Assembly: GCF_013374095.1 (NCBI RefSeq)
Contig: NZ_AP022672.1
Span: forward strand, 1,611,501 to 1,675,500
Direction of reading: 5' to 3'
DNA: 64,000 bases
Source of the DNA: Sphingomonas sp. HMP6
GTDB taxonomy: Bacteria; Pseudomonadota; Alphaproteobacteria; Sphingomonadales; Sphingomonadaceae
The position numbers were made by a program, and so were the translations under genes. This document shows, in pieces, positions 1 to 8,369 of this stretch (positions are counted from its first letter, which is position 1; each line of letters opens with the position of its first letter). The notes below the pieces were generated by a model. The model was given only the letters and a program-made list of their open reading frames with translations, made no database searches and had not been told where the DNA came from.

Positions 1-1319
1 ACACGCTGACCGGGATCGGAGGGCTCATCTCGCTCTTCGCGCTGGCGCCGAAGTTGGCGGTCATGCTGATTATCGGGATCCCAATCGTAGTGCTGCCGAT
101 CGTCCTGCTCGGCCGCCGCGTTCGGAAGTACTCGCGCTCCAGTCAGGACCGCATCGCCGATATCGGCGCGATGGTGGTCGAGACGTTCGGCGCGATGAAG
201 ATCGTTCAGGCATTCGGCCAGGAACGGCGCGAGGCGGAGCGCTTTGCAAAAGCGGTCGACAGCAGCTTCGCAGCGGCCAAGCGCCGCATCACGATCCGCG
301 CGATCATGACCGCGCTCGTCATCGGCCTGCTGTTCGGCGCGGTGACGCTGCTAATGTGGTCGACCTTCGCCGATGTCGCGGCGGGACGGCTGTCGGCTGG
401 ATCGCTGACCGCGTTCATCTTCACCGCCGGGCTGGTGACGGGCGCCTTTACCGCCCTGACCGAGGTGTATGGCGACCTGCTCCGCGCATCGGGCGCGGCC
501 GAGCGGCTGGCCGAACTGCTCAACGAAGAACCCGAGATCCGCGCGCCTGCCAAGCCGACCACCCTGCCCGTTCCCGCCCGTGGCACGCTGGCGTTCGAAC
601 ATGTCGAGTTCCGCTACCCCACCCGCCGCGACGTGGCGGCATTGCACGACTTCTCGTTGTCGGTCGCACCCGGCGAGACGGTCGCGATCGTCGGCCCGTC
701 GGGTGCAGGCAAGACCACGCTGTTCCAGTTGATCCAGCGCTTCTACGATCCCGATGCCGGCCGCGTGCTGATCGACGGCGTCGATCTGCGCGAGGCCGAC
801 CCGGCAGAAGTCCGCGCTCGCATCGCGATGGTGCCGCAGGAAACGGTGATCTTCGGCGCATCGGCCCGCGACAATCTGCGCTATGGCCGCTGGGACGCGC
901 ATGACGACGAACTGTGGGCGGCAGCCGAGGCGGCCAATGCCGCCGAGTTCCTGCGCAAGCTGCCCGAGGGGCTCGATACCTATCTCGGCGAAGGCGGCGC
1001 GCGCCTCTCCGGTGGCCAGCGGCAGCGCGTCGCAATCGCCCGCGCGCTGCTCCGCGATGCGCCGATCCTTCTGCTCGACGAGGCGACCAGCGCGCTCGAT
1101 GCCGAGAGCGAGCGGCTCGTCCAAGAGGCGCTCGAACGGCTGATGTCGACGCGCACCACGCTCGTCATCGCCCACCGCCTCGCCACCGTGCGCGCGGCAC
1201 GGCGGATCATCGTGATGAGCGACGGTCGCATCGTGGAGAGCGGATCGCACGGGACGCTGGTCGATCAGAACGGCCTCTACGCACGGCTGGCGAGTTTGCA
1301 GTTCAGCGAGGCGGCATGA
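1..1319 (+). CDS. ABC exporter, fused permease/ATPase (5' truncated by window edge)
   Basis: This is the C-terminal part of a type I ABC exporter half-transporter of the MsbA/lipid-exporter type, an inner-membrane pump driven by ATP. The frame is open to the first base, so the N-terminus lies outside the window. About three membrane segments remain (near nt 20-115, 300-360 and 400-480), followed by a full nucleotide-binding domain. Walker A GPSGAGKTT (nt about 693-719), signature LSGGQRQR (about 1007-1030), Walker B ILLLDEATSALD (about 1066-1101) and the H-loop IAHRLAT are all intact, so the ATPase should be active. The substrate cannot be read from sequence; related proteins export lipids, peptides or drugs. 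The stop is followed at once by a long palindrome. Confidence 0.93.
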   Translation, partial: TLTGIGGLISLFALAPKLAVMLIIGIPIVVLPIVLLGRRVRKYSRSSQDRIADIGAMVVETFGAMKIVQAFGQERREAERFAKAVDSSFAAAKRRITIRAIMTALVIGLLFGAVTLLMWSTFADVAAGRLSAGSLTAFIFTAGLVTGAFTALTEVYGDLLRASGAAERLAELLNEEPEIRAPAKPTTLPVPARGTLAFEHVEFRYPTRRDVAALHDFSLSVAPGETVAIVGPSGAGKTTLFQLIQRFYDPDAGRVLIDGVDLREADPAEVRARIAMVPQETVIFGASARDNLRYGRWDAHDDELWAAAEAANAAEFLRKLPEGLDTYLGEGGARLSGGQRQRVAIARALLRDAPILLLDEATSALDAESERLVQEALERLMSTRTTLVIAHRLATVRAARRIIVMSDGRIVESGSHGTLVDQNGLYARLASLQFSEAA

Positions 1320-1331
1320 TCGCCAAATAAC

Positions 1332-1422
1332 CGTCACCCCGGACTTGTTCCGGGGTCCACCGTGCCGCAAGATGCGGCATTGCCGGTTGAGCGGTGGACC
1401 CCGGAACAAGTCCGGGGTGACG
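1332..1422. repeat. Large palindrome, 30-bp perfect arms
   Basis: Arms at 1332-1361 and 1393-1422 are exact reverse complements (30 nt each). The 31-nt centre contains a smaller hairpin, TGCCGCA (1363-1369) with TGCGGCA (1373-1379). It lies between two co-directional genes. The right arm runs directly into the GGAGGGG Shine-Dalgarno of the next gene. A diverged relative is at 55231-55336. It could act as a terminator or an mRNA-stabilising hairpin, but its recurrence suggests a REP-like repeated element. Confidence 0.9.
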
Positions 1423-1432
1423 GAGGGGTATT

Positions 1433-2593
1433 ATGACACGCGACTTCGACATCATCGTATATGGCGCGACCGGCTTCACCGGGCGGCTCGTGGCGGAGTA
1501 TCTCTCTCAGACCGGTGCCAAGCGTTGGGCGATGGCGGGGCGTTCGCTCGCCAAGCTGGAGGAAGTGCGTGACCTGATCGGCGCGCCCGCCGACACGCCG
1601 CTTGTCACCGCCAATGCCGACGACCCCGCCTCACTCCGATCCATGTGCCAACGCACGCAGGTCGTTCTCACCACCGTCGGCCCGTACCAGCTCTATGGCA
1701 GCGACCTCGTCGCCGCCTGCGCCGAGACCGGCACCGCTTATGTCGATCTGTGCGGCGAGCCAGCCTGGATGCGCCAGATGATCGACGCGCACCACGAAAC
1801 TGCGAAAGCGTCGGGCGCGCGGATCGTGTTCAGTTGCGGCTTCGATTCGATCCCGTTCGATCTCGGCGTGCTGACGCTGCAGGACGCCGCCAAGGAAAAG
1901 TTCGGCCACGCCATGCCACGCGTAAAGGGGCGTGTACGAAAGATGCAGGGCGGCTTTTCGGGCGGCACGGCGGCGAGCCTGAAGGCGACGCTCGCTGCGG
2001 CCGCAAAGGACCCGTCGCTGCTTGGGCTTCTGATCAACCCGTTTGCGCTCGCCCCCGGCTTCACTGGCCCGAGCCAGCCCAAGGGCCTGCTGCCGGAATA
2101 TGACCGCACGATCGAGGCGTGGGTCGCGCCCTTCATCATGGCGCCGATCAACACCAAGAACGTCCACCGTACCAACTTCCTGCTCGGCGGATCCGGGTAC
2201 GGCGCGGACTTCGTCTATGACGAGATGATGGTCGCGCCGGGCTTGGGCGAGATGGGCAAGGCCGCCGCAGAGGCGATCGCCAAGCTGAACCCGCTCTCCA
2301 GCGACAAGGGCCCCAAGCCTGGCGAAGGCCCGTCGAAGGAGGAACGCGACGCCGGTTTCTACGATCTGCTGTTCATCGGCGAAGGCCCTGGTGGCGAGCG
2401 GATCGACTGCGTCGTCACCGGCGACCGCGATCCGGGCTATGGATCGACCAGCAAGATGATCGCCGAGACCGCGCTGTGCCTGGTCGAGGATGTAACCGGA
2501 GACGGCGGCATCTGGACGCCGGGCGCGCTGATGGGGAAAGTGCTGGCGGACCGGCTACAAGCGCGCGCCGGGCTGACCTTCCGGGCGGGGTGA
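1433..2593 (+). CDS. Saccharopine dehydrogenase-like NAD(P)-dependent oxidoreductase (trans-enoyl-reductase type)
   Basis: A 386-aa protein with an N-terminal Rossmann fold: GATGFTG (about residues 11-17) is the dinucleotide-binding glycine motif, followed by the AGRS segment typical of this family. The family includes trans-acting enoyl reductases and saccharopine-dehydrogenase-like proteins, many of unknown substrate, so a lysine-pathway role should not be assumed. The ATG at 1433 is preceded by GGAGGGG (1422-1428) with good spacing; the motif abuts the end of the upstream palindrome. Length matches the family and no truncation is seen. The gene stands alone between an ABC exporter and a radical SAM gene, so context gives no pathway. 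Confidence 0.88.
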   Translation: MTRDFDIIVYGATGFTGRLVAEYLSQTGAKRWAMAGRSLAKLEEVRDLIGAPADTPLVTANADDPASLRSMCQRTQVVLTTVGPYQLYGSDLVAACAETGTAYVDLCGEPAWMRQMIDAHHETAKASGARIVFSCGFDSIPFDLGVLTLQDAAKEKFGHAMPRVKGRVRKMQGGFSGGTAASLKATLAAAAKDPSLLGLLINPFALAPGFTGPSQPKGLLPEYDRTIEAWVAPFIMAPINTKNVHRTNFLLGGSGYGADFVYDEMMVAPGLGEMGKAAAEAIAKLNPLSSDKGPKPGEGPSKEERDAGFYDLLFIGEGPGGERIDCVVTGDRDPGYGSTSKMIAETALCLVEDVTGDGGIWTPGALMGKVLADRLQARAGLTFRAG

Positions 2594-2781
2594 GGTCGTT
2601 CCTCTCGGGCCATTGCAGCTGCGGATGGGAAGCGTCGCCCTTCTCACCCTGCTCTATACCGTCGGTAAGGCGCTCGCCTTGTTTGCGTAAAGCGGCATCG
2701 AAGGCCGTCACATCGGGGGCGAGATACGTACAACGCCGGCACGTAACGACCGACGTCCCCCGGTTCCGCTCGGCCTTCACC

Positions 2782-2787
2782 TATAAT
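2782..2787 (+). promoter_or_regulatory. Candidate -10 box for the radical SAM gene
   Basis: A perfect TATAAT hexamer, rare in such GC-rich DNA, lies 33 nt before the ATG at 2820. No good -35 is visible at 16-18 nt spacing. If real, transcription would start near 2794, which argues against the upstream in-frame TTG at 2787 as the start codon. The preceding stretch 2594-2781 holds no gene. Confidence 0.35.
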
Positions 2788-2819
2788 TGGAGGTAACGCA
2801 GACCATAGAACGGGCCGTC

Positions 2820-4520
2820 ATGGATTTCGCAGGACAGAACGACCACGCCGTATTCGACGATGCGGCCGTCGGCACCGAGCCGATCGCGGACCCGGTACCC
2901 GACTATCTCCAAATCCTCGAGAACATTGTCACCCATCTCGAAGACGGGTTTGATCACCCTGAAATCTGGCAGCTTTTGAGCACCGCGACGCCAGCGGAGA
3001 TCGCCGATCTGCGCGGGCTAACTGAAGGTCTGATCGACAGGCAGTCCGGCACCGTTCTAAAATCACTCACCGTCCTGCTCGGCCTGCTGCAAGCGCTCGC
3101 CGGTGATCGCGCCACGGGGCTGACGACGCTCGATCGGCTAGCGGTGCAGAATGCCCACTGCCCGCAAGTGGCAGGCGCGCTGTTCTTCGTGCAGCGCCAC
3201 GGTCAGGGCGGCCCCTCCCCCGATCTGTCGGACCGCTTCTGCGACTCCCCCTTCGTCAAGTTCGAAACGCTGATGGACGGCAGCGTAGCGCCGTGTTGCT
3301 CGATCTGGACGCAGCAGCGGCTCGGCAACCTCGACGGACAAAGCTTCGCGCAAATCTGGAACAGTGAGTCGGCCCAGGCGATGCGTGCGAGCATCCTCGA
3401 CGGCAGTTACCGTCACTGCAACAAACAACGCTGCAGCTTCATCATCGACGACGTACTTCCGAAACGCGATGACGTTACCGACCCCGACCTGCGCCATATC
3501 ATCGACGCGAGCGTCACCGAAATGGCAAAGGGGCCGCGGTGGCTGTTTTTGGCGCATGACGTGACGTGCAACCTGGCGTGCCCGTCGTGCCGCGGCGGCA
3601 TTGAGGTTGCCGATGCGGAGCAGGAGCGGCGCTTCGCGATCATCGAGCGCGACGTGTTTGGCCCGCTACTCAATGCCGAGGGCGAAGTGTTGATCTCGGT
3701 CTCGGGTCAGGGTGATCCGTGGTCGAGCCCGCATTACCGCTCGATCCTGCGCTACATGTCAGACCACGATCTCGACGCGCGGCTCGATCTCCACACCAAT
3801 GCCCTGTTGATGAACGAAGCGCGCTGGGCGCAATATCCCGGGCTCGAAAAGTATTTGCCGAGTGTGAACGTCTCAATCGATTCCTGCACGCCGTGGGTGT
3901 ATGCCGTCCTGCGGCGACCCGGCACTTGGGCCAAATTACTGCCAAACCTGCAATTCATCGCGGCCAAGCGCGCACGCGGCAATTTCCGCGAATTTCACAT
4001 CAACGCAACGATTCAGCTCGACAATTTCCATGAAATGCCCGCGCTGGTTGATCTCGCCGAGACGCTCGGCGCGGACAGCGTGCGGCTGTACATGATGCAA
4101 AATACCGGCGGGCATCTGGAGCATGATTTCGACCATAAAAATATCGGCTCGGCCAACCATCCGCTGCACGTCGCGTTCCTTGAGACGTTGCGCGACGAGC
4201 GGCTGGGGCGACAGATCGCCCATCTCTACGACGTCGCAAACTGGCGCACGCGGAGCTTTGAGCAAACGCTGCCCTCGGACAGCTTGCCGACCAACTACAC
4301 GCTGCTCGACCTGCACGACGCGATCCGCGAGGCGCACGGTATGCCCGATCGCGTCGTCGCCTTATGCGCGGCTGGCCGCACCCGCTTCAGCGATGATCTC
4401 GATCTGTTGCTGATCGAGGCCAACGCGCTCGCCGAACTCGGCTTCAGTGCGCAGGCGCAGTATCGCCTGAACGAGCGGACCGCGCTTGGCGGCGAGGCGA
4501 TCACCCTGCGCCCCCACTAA
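2820..4520 (+). CDS. Radical SAM protein with N-terminal SPASM-like domain
   Basis: A 566-aa protein. Numbered from the ATG at 2820, the radical SAM cluster motif CNLACPSC (Cx3Cx2C) is at C250/C254/C257, so it should bind a 4Fe-4S cluster and cleave S-adenosylmethionine. Ahead of it, residues about 141-205 carry Cys141, Cys159, Cys160, Cys200 and Cys205 in a SPASM-like context (GSVAPCC, an LGN segment, IWNS). SPASM domains normally follow the core, so the order is reversed. The first 130 residues and the C-terminus look helical and TPR-like. Substrate is unknown: family members mature peptides or modify sugars, but no precursor peptide or glycosyltransferase lies nearby. An in-frame TTG at 2787 is an alternative start, less likely because it overlaps TATAAT and GGAGG. 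Convergent with the next gene, 22 bp apart. Confidence 0.8.
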   Translation: MDFAGQNDHAVFDDAAVGTEPIADPVPDYLQILENIVTHLEDGFDHPEIWQLLSTATPAEIADLRGLTEGLIDRQSGTVLKSLTVLLGLLQALAGDRATGLTTLDRLAVQNAHCPQVAGALFFVQRHGQGGPSPDLSDRFCDSPFVKFETLMDGSVAPCCSIWTQQRLGNLDGQSFAQIWNSESAQAMRASILDGSYRHCNKQRCSFIIDDVLPKRDDVTDPDLRHIIDASVTEMAKGPRWLFLAHDVTCNLACPSCRGGIEVADAEQERRFAIIERDVFGPLLNAEGEVLISVSGQGDPWSSPHYRSILRYMSDHDLDARLDLHTNALLMNEARWAQYPGLEKYLPSVNVSIDSCTPWVYAVLRRPGTWAKLLPNLQFIAAKRARGNFREFHINATIQLDNFHEMPALVDLAETLGADSVRLYMMQNTGGHLEHDFDHKNIGSANHPLHVAFLETLRDERLGRQIAHLYDVANWRTRSFEQTLPSDSLPTNYTLLDLHDAIREAHGMPDRVVALCAAGRTRFSDDLDLLLIEANALAELGFSAQAQYRLNERTALGGEAITLRPH

Positions 4521-4542
4521 CCATTGGCGGCAGAGCGCGGCG

Positions 4543-5856
4543 CTATTCGACGCTCACAACATGATGCGGCGCCGGCAAGAGCGCCTTGTCGAGCTTGGCC
4601 GACACGCCAACGCTCCGCCCGGCAAGATTGGGCACGCCATATCGCACCGCGCTGCCAAGCACCTGCGCGGACTGCGACAAGGTCATGTCATAGTCCTTTT
4701 GCAGCCACTGGATCAGCCCGACGCTCGCGCCCTTCAGCGCTTCGTCGAGCGAGCCAGCCTGGCCGAGCACCATGATCTGCGTCGGCGATTCCACGCGCGG
4801 CGTGGGGATCGCGTTCGCCTTGATAAGATCGACCGTGAACGTCACATCCATCGACGTCTCGAGCGCATATTGCGAGGTCTCGCCATCGCCCTGCAGCGCG
4901 TGTGCATCCCCTAGATAAAGCAGCGCACCCGGCTGCTGCACCGGCAGATAGACGATGTTGCCTTCCACCATTTCGTTGAAATCCATGTTACCGCCGAAGC
5001 GCCCGGTGTCGCCGGTCGATAGTGGCGGCGAGCCGAAGCCGGGCGCGACGGCGAGCCCGCCGAGCATCGGCCGCACCGGCACCGAATAGGCCGCGAGTGC
5101 GCCGGTCGCACCGTCCGGACTGGCGCGCCCGGTCGTGCGATCGAGCTTCCAGCGGACCGGCTTGCCGAGCTCCGCAGCCTGCGTCGCGAACGATGCGCCC
5201 AACGCACGACCGACGATCGTATCGAGGCTATCGGCATAATCGCGGTTCAACCTCAGCCGTACGAGCCGGACCACAAGTGTATCTCCCGGCACCGCACCCG
5301 CGATGAAGAACGGGCCGGTCTGCGGATTGCCGAACAAAGCGCGCGTCACACCCTTTGCATCGACACCGCCCGAATCGATCGTGGTCGTCCGCACGCTATC
5401 CCGCGGCCAGAGCGTCAGCACGGGCGCGCGGTCGGCGGCAAACGTATTGGAATAATCGCTCGGTACGAAGTCGATCGTCCGCGCCGGGCCGGCCGGGCGA
5501 TCCGGCACGCGCCACGCGGTGAAGGCGTGCGACACCCGCACATTCGGCGTGTTGGTGTCCGGCCCCTCGATCGTGCCGCGCAAGCGCTGGCCAGTGCTCG
5601 TGGCCACCAGATGCGAGACCACACCGCTGCGATCGATGGCGTCGAAAACGATGCTCTTGCCCCGCACCTCGCCCGACCCGCGGTCTCCGTCGAGGTCACC
5701 GTCGAGCCTTTGCCCATCCCGCTCGAGCGTGAGCGTCGAAAAGGCGGGATTGCCCCACAGATCGGTACGCACGATCCACGTCTCGCGCGCCGATGCTCCG
5801 GTCGCGAGACACAGCAGGATTGCCGCCGCGCTCATACGCATGAAACTGTATCTCAC
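4543..5856 (-). CDS. Secreted acetamidase/formamidase family protein
   Basis: A 437-aa protein starting at GTG 5856, with AGGGG placed 6 nt upstream. An internal ATG (5841) is the alternative start. The N-terminus is a clear Sec signal peptide (AAAILLCLATGASA, cleavage near residue 23). After an N-terminal domain of about 100 residues comes an FmdA/AmdA-type fold, the family that hydrolyses formamide or acetamide to ammonia and the acid. The substrate of exported members like this one is not established. The start lies only 9 bp after the RNase R stop, so the two may be co-transcribed, although no functional link is evident. Confidence 0.82.
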   Translation of the reverse strand: MRYSFMRMSAAAILLCLATGASARETWIVRTDLWGNPAFSTLTLERDGQRLDGDLDGDRGSGEVRGKSIVFDAIDRSGVVSHLVATSTGQRLRGTIEGPDTNTPNVRVSHAFTAWRVPDRPAGPARTIDFVPSDYSNTFAADRAPVLTLWPRDSVRTTTIDSGGVDAKGVTRALFGNPQTGPFFIAGAVPGDTLVVRLVRLRLNRDYADSLDTIVGRALGASFATQAAELGKPVRWKLDRTTGRASPDGATGALAAYSVPVRPMLGGLAVAPGFGSPPLSTGDTGRFGGNMDFNEMVEGNIVYLPVQQPGALLYLGDAHALQGDGETSQYALETSMDVTFTVDLIKANAIPTPRVESPTQIMVLGQAGSLDEALKGASVGLIQWLQKDYDMTLSQSAQVLGSAVRYGVPNLAGRSVGVSAKLDKALLPAPHHVVSVE

Positions 5857-5865
5857 CGTGATCCC

Positions 5866-8175
5866 CTACCGCTTCTTGCCCTGATGCCGGATGTTGGCCG
5901 GTCGACCGCGATGCTTGATCACGCGTTTCGGGCCGCGTTGGTCGCGCTCCGGTCGCTCGCCCCGTCCCTCGACCATCTCGAAGCGGAGAGCGCCCGATAC
6001 CGGGTTCGCCTCGGCGAGGCGTAGCGGCAGTTTCTGGCCGCTCGCGAACACCGTGCCGGTCTGATCGCCGATCAGCGTTCGGCTCGCCTCGTCGAAGCGG
6101 AAATACTCGCCCCCCAGATCGCGCACCGGCATCAGCCCGTCGCCGCCGATCCCCTCGACGGTGGCGAAGAAGCCGAAATTGGTGACGCCGGTGATGCGCG
6201 TCTCCAGCACTTCGCCGACCTTTTCGGACAGGAATGCCGCGACATAACGGTCGATCGTGTCGCGCTCGGCCTCCATCGCGCGGCGCTCCAGCATCGAGAT
6301 GCTCTCGCCGATCTTGTCCATCGACGCCGCCTCGCCCTCGCTTAGACCGCCCGGCCCGAGATCGTACGCCGCGACCAGCGACCGGTGTACGAGCAGATCG
6401 GCATAGCGCCGGATCGGCGAGGTGAAGTGGCCATAACTCCCCAGCGCCAGCCCGAAATGGCCTATATTGGCGGGCGCATAATAAGCCTGCGTCTGCGTGC
6501 GCAGGACTTGCTCCATAATCTGCGGCCGCTCGTCGCGGTCGATCACCGTGTCGAGGATCTGGTTGAAGGTCTTGGGCCGCACCACCTGCCCGAGCGCGAA
6601 CTCAATTCCAAAGGTCTTGAGATAGTCCTTGAGCGCGACAAGCTTCTCGCGGCTCGGCGCTTCGTGGACGCGGTACATGACCGGGGCTTTCTTCGCCTCC
6701 AGCGCCTTGGCCGCCGCAACGTTGGCGGCGATCATGTAATCCTCGATCAGCCGCATCGAATCGAGCCGCTCGCGCGGGGCGACCGAGAGAATGCGCCCCT
6801 TCTCGTCGAGCACCACGCGGCGTTCCGGCAGATCGAGGTCCAGCGGCGCGCGGGCGGTGCGGGCCTTATAGAGCGCCTTCCAGCAAGCCCAGAGCGGGAG
6901 GAGGATTTGCCTTAGCCCCTCCCCTTCAGGGGAGGGATTGGGGTGTGGCTGTGCCGACATCCCGCCGTCGAATTGAGGCACGGCCGCACCCCCAACCCCT
7001 CCCCTGAAGGGGAGAGGCTTATTGTCGATCGCCGCCTGCGCATCCTCATACGCAATATTCGCCGCGATCCGCACCACCGCGCGGGTGAAGCGCCAGGATT
7101 TCAGCGCGCCACCCTTCCCAACCTGCAAATGGCAAACGAGCGCTGCACGATCGACGCCCTCTTTGAGCGAACACATTTCCGCCGAAAGGCTCTCGGGGAG
7201 CATCGGCACGACGCGGTCGGGGAAGTACACACTGTTCCCGCGCCGCCGCGCCTCGCGGTCAAGGCTCGATCCGGGGCGGACGTAGAAAGAGACGTCGGCA
7301 ATCGCGACGATCGCTTTCCAGCCGCCTTCGTTGGCAGGATCATCGTCGGGTGCCGCCCAGACGGCATCGTCATGATCGCGCGCGTCAGCCGGATCGATCG
7401 CGACGATCGGGAGGTGGCGCAAGTCTTCTCGCCCCGCGCCCAGCGGTTGCCCCGCAACCCGCACCGCTTCGTCCAACGTTTCGGCCGAAAACACGTCGGG
7501 AATGCCGAGCTTGTGGATCGCGATCAGTGAAAAGCTGCGCGGCGCGAACGGATCGCCCAGCACTTGGGTGACGCGCACCGTCATTCGCGGCGGGCGTCCA
7601 GCAAGTTCGGCCAGCACCAGATCGCCGACCTGCGCATCACCCGCGTCCGACACCACGAATTCGCGGCGTTCCTTCTTCTCCACCCCTTGCAGCCACAGCG
7701 TTGCGCCTTCCTGACGCAGCACCCCGAGTACCAGCTCCTCGCCCTTGGGCAGCACCTTCATGGGATGCGCGATCAGGCCGTTTCCGGCTTCTTCCGTCCG
7801 CGCCAGCACGCGGTCGCCAATGCCCAGCGCACCGCGCTTGCGTTCGCGCACCCGCAATCGGGGGGCAGGTGTGTCGGCATCCCAGCGTTCAGGCACCGCC
7901 CACACCGTACCGCTGTCGTCGACATCGGCGATGCGCAGCACGGTGACTTTGGGCACGCCGCCCATCTTGTGAAACGCGCGGCCGGGCGCTGCATCAATCA
8001 GCCCCTCGTCGCCCATATCCTTGAGCAGCGCCTTCAAGAGGATCTTGTCCTGCGCCGACAGGCCGAACGCCTTGGCGATCTCGCGTTTGCCGGCCGGCGC
8101 CGGCGACGCCGCGATGAAGGCGAGGATCTGCTCGCGCGTTGGCAGGCCGGGGGTTTGCTTTGGGGATTTGGACAT
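5866..8175 (-). CDS. rnr: Ribonuclease R (3'-5' exoribonuclease)
   Basis: A 769-aa RNase II/R family exoribonuclease that degrades structured RNA 3' to 5'. An N-terminal winged-helix region and cold-shock domains precede the RNB catalytic domain, which shows the metal-binding aspartates in IDPADARDHDDAVWA. A C-terminal S1 domain (ETRITGVTNFGFF) and a strongly basic tail typical of RNase R follow. The ATG at 8175 gives the expected MSKSPKQTP N-terminus; a TTG at 8205 is a less likely alternative, and neither has a strong Shine-Dalgarno. Oddity: residues about 386-421 are encoded by an in-frame GC-rich palindrome in the RNB domain, making this loop longer than expected. The frame stays open and conserved blocks resume on both sides, so the enzyme is probably functional. 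Confidence 0.95.
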   Translation of the reverse strand: MSKSPKQTPGLPTREQILAFIAASPAPAGKREIAKAFGLSAQDKILLKALLKDMGDEGLIDAAPGRAFHKMGGVPKVTVLRIADVDDSGTVWAVPERWDADTPAPRLRVRERKRGALGIGDRVLARTEEAGNGLIAHPMKVLPKGEELVLGVLRQEGATLWLQGVEKKERREFVVSDAGDAQVGDLVLAELAGRPPRMTVRVTQVLGDPFAPRSFSLIAIHKLGIPDVFSAETLDEAVRVAGQPLGAGREDLRHLPIVAIDPADARDHDDAVWAAPDDDPANEGGWKAIVAIADVSFYVRPGSSLDREARRRGNSVYFPDRVVPMLPESLSAEMCSLKEGVDRAALVCHLQVGKGGALKSWRFTRAVVRIAANIAYEDAQAAIDNKPLPFRGGVGGAAVPQFDGGMSAQPHPNPSPEGEGLRQILLPLWACWKALYKARTARAPLDLDLPERRVVLDEKGRILSVAPRERLDSMRLIEDYMIAANVAAAKALEAKKAPVMYRVHEAPSREKLVALKDYLKTFGIEFALGQVVRPKTFNQILDTVIDRDERPQIMEQVLRTQTQAYYAPANIGHFGLALGSYGHFTSPIRRYADLLVHRSLVAAYDLGPGGLSEGEAASMDKIGESISMLERRAMEAERDTIDRYVAAFLSEKVGEVLETRITGVTNFGFFATVEGIGGDGLMPVRDLGGEYFRFDEASRTLIGDQTGTVFASGQKLPLRLAEANPVSGALRFEMVEGRGERPERDQRGPKRVIKHRGRPANIRHQGKKR
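6913..7020. repeat. Palindromic element inserted in frame within rnr
   Basis: Arms at about 6913-6948 and 6985-7020 are near-perfect reverse complements. Each is itself a hairpin built on CCCCTCCCCTTCAGGGGAGGG. It encodes about 36 residues of low-complexity peptide, including PFRGGVGG and HPNPSPEGEG on the rnr frame. Its length keeps the frame. It resembles other GC-rich palindromes in this window that lie between genes. Confidence 0.85.
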
Positions 8176-8210
8176 CGTCAACTGCGATACGCGAGCGCGG
8201 GGCAAACGGC

Positions 8211-8246
8211 AAAGGGCGCGTCACCTGGTGAGGTGGCGCGCCCTTT
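8211..8246 (-). terminator. Hairpin between TonB receptor and rnr, possible terminator
   Basis: AAAGGGCGCG (8211-8220) pairs with CGCGCCCTTT (8237-8246), and an inner CACCT/AGGTG stem closes the loop. Read on the minus strand, the stem is followed by a short T-containing stretch rather than a full U-tract. It would sit in the transcript after the TonB receptor and before rnr. Confidence 0.45.
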
Positions 8247-8322
8247 GTAAGTCGTTCGGCGGCTGGCCGGACTTGGGCAAAGCCCAAGTGGTCGGACGCG
8301 GCTTGCCGCGCCGGCCGGCCTT

Positions 8323-8363
8323 GCGGAGGATGCGATTTAGCTACGCTAAATCGCATCCTCCGC
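8323..8363. repeat. 19-bp perfect hairpin just after the TonB receptor stop
   Basis: Arms 8323-8341 and 8345-8363 are exact reverse complements with a 3-nt loop (TAC). It starts 6 bp after the stop of the TonB-receptor gene on the minus strand. There is no U-tract, so it may be a 3' stabilising hairpin or a repeated element rather than a classical terminator. Confidence 0.75.
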
Positions 8364-8369
8364 TGCGGC

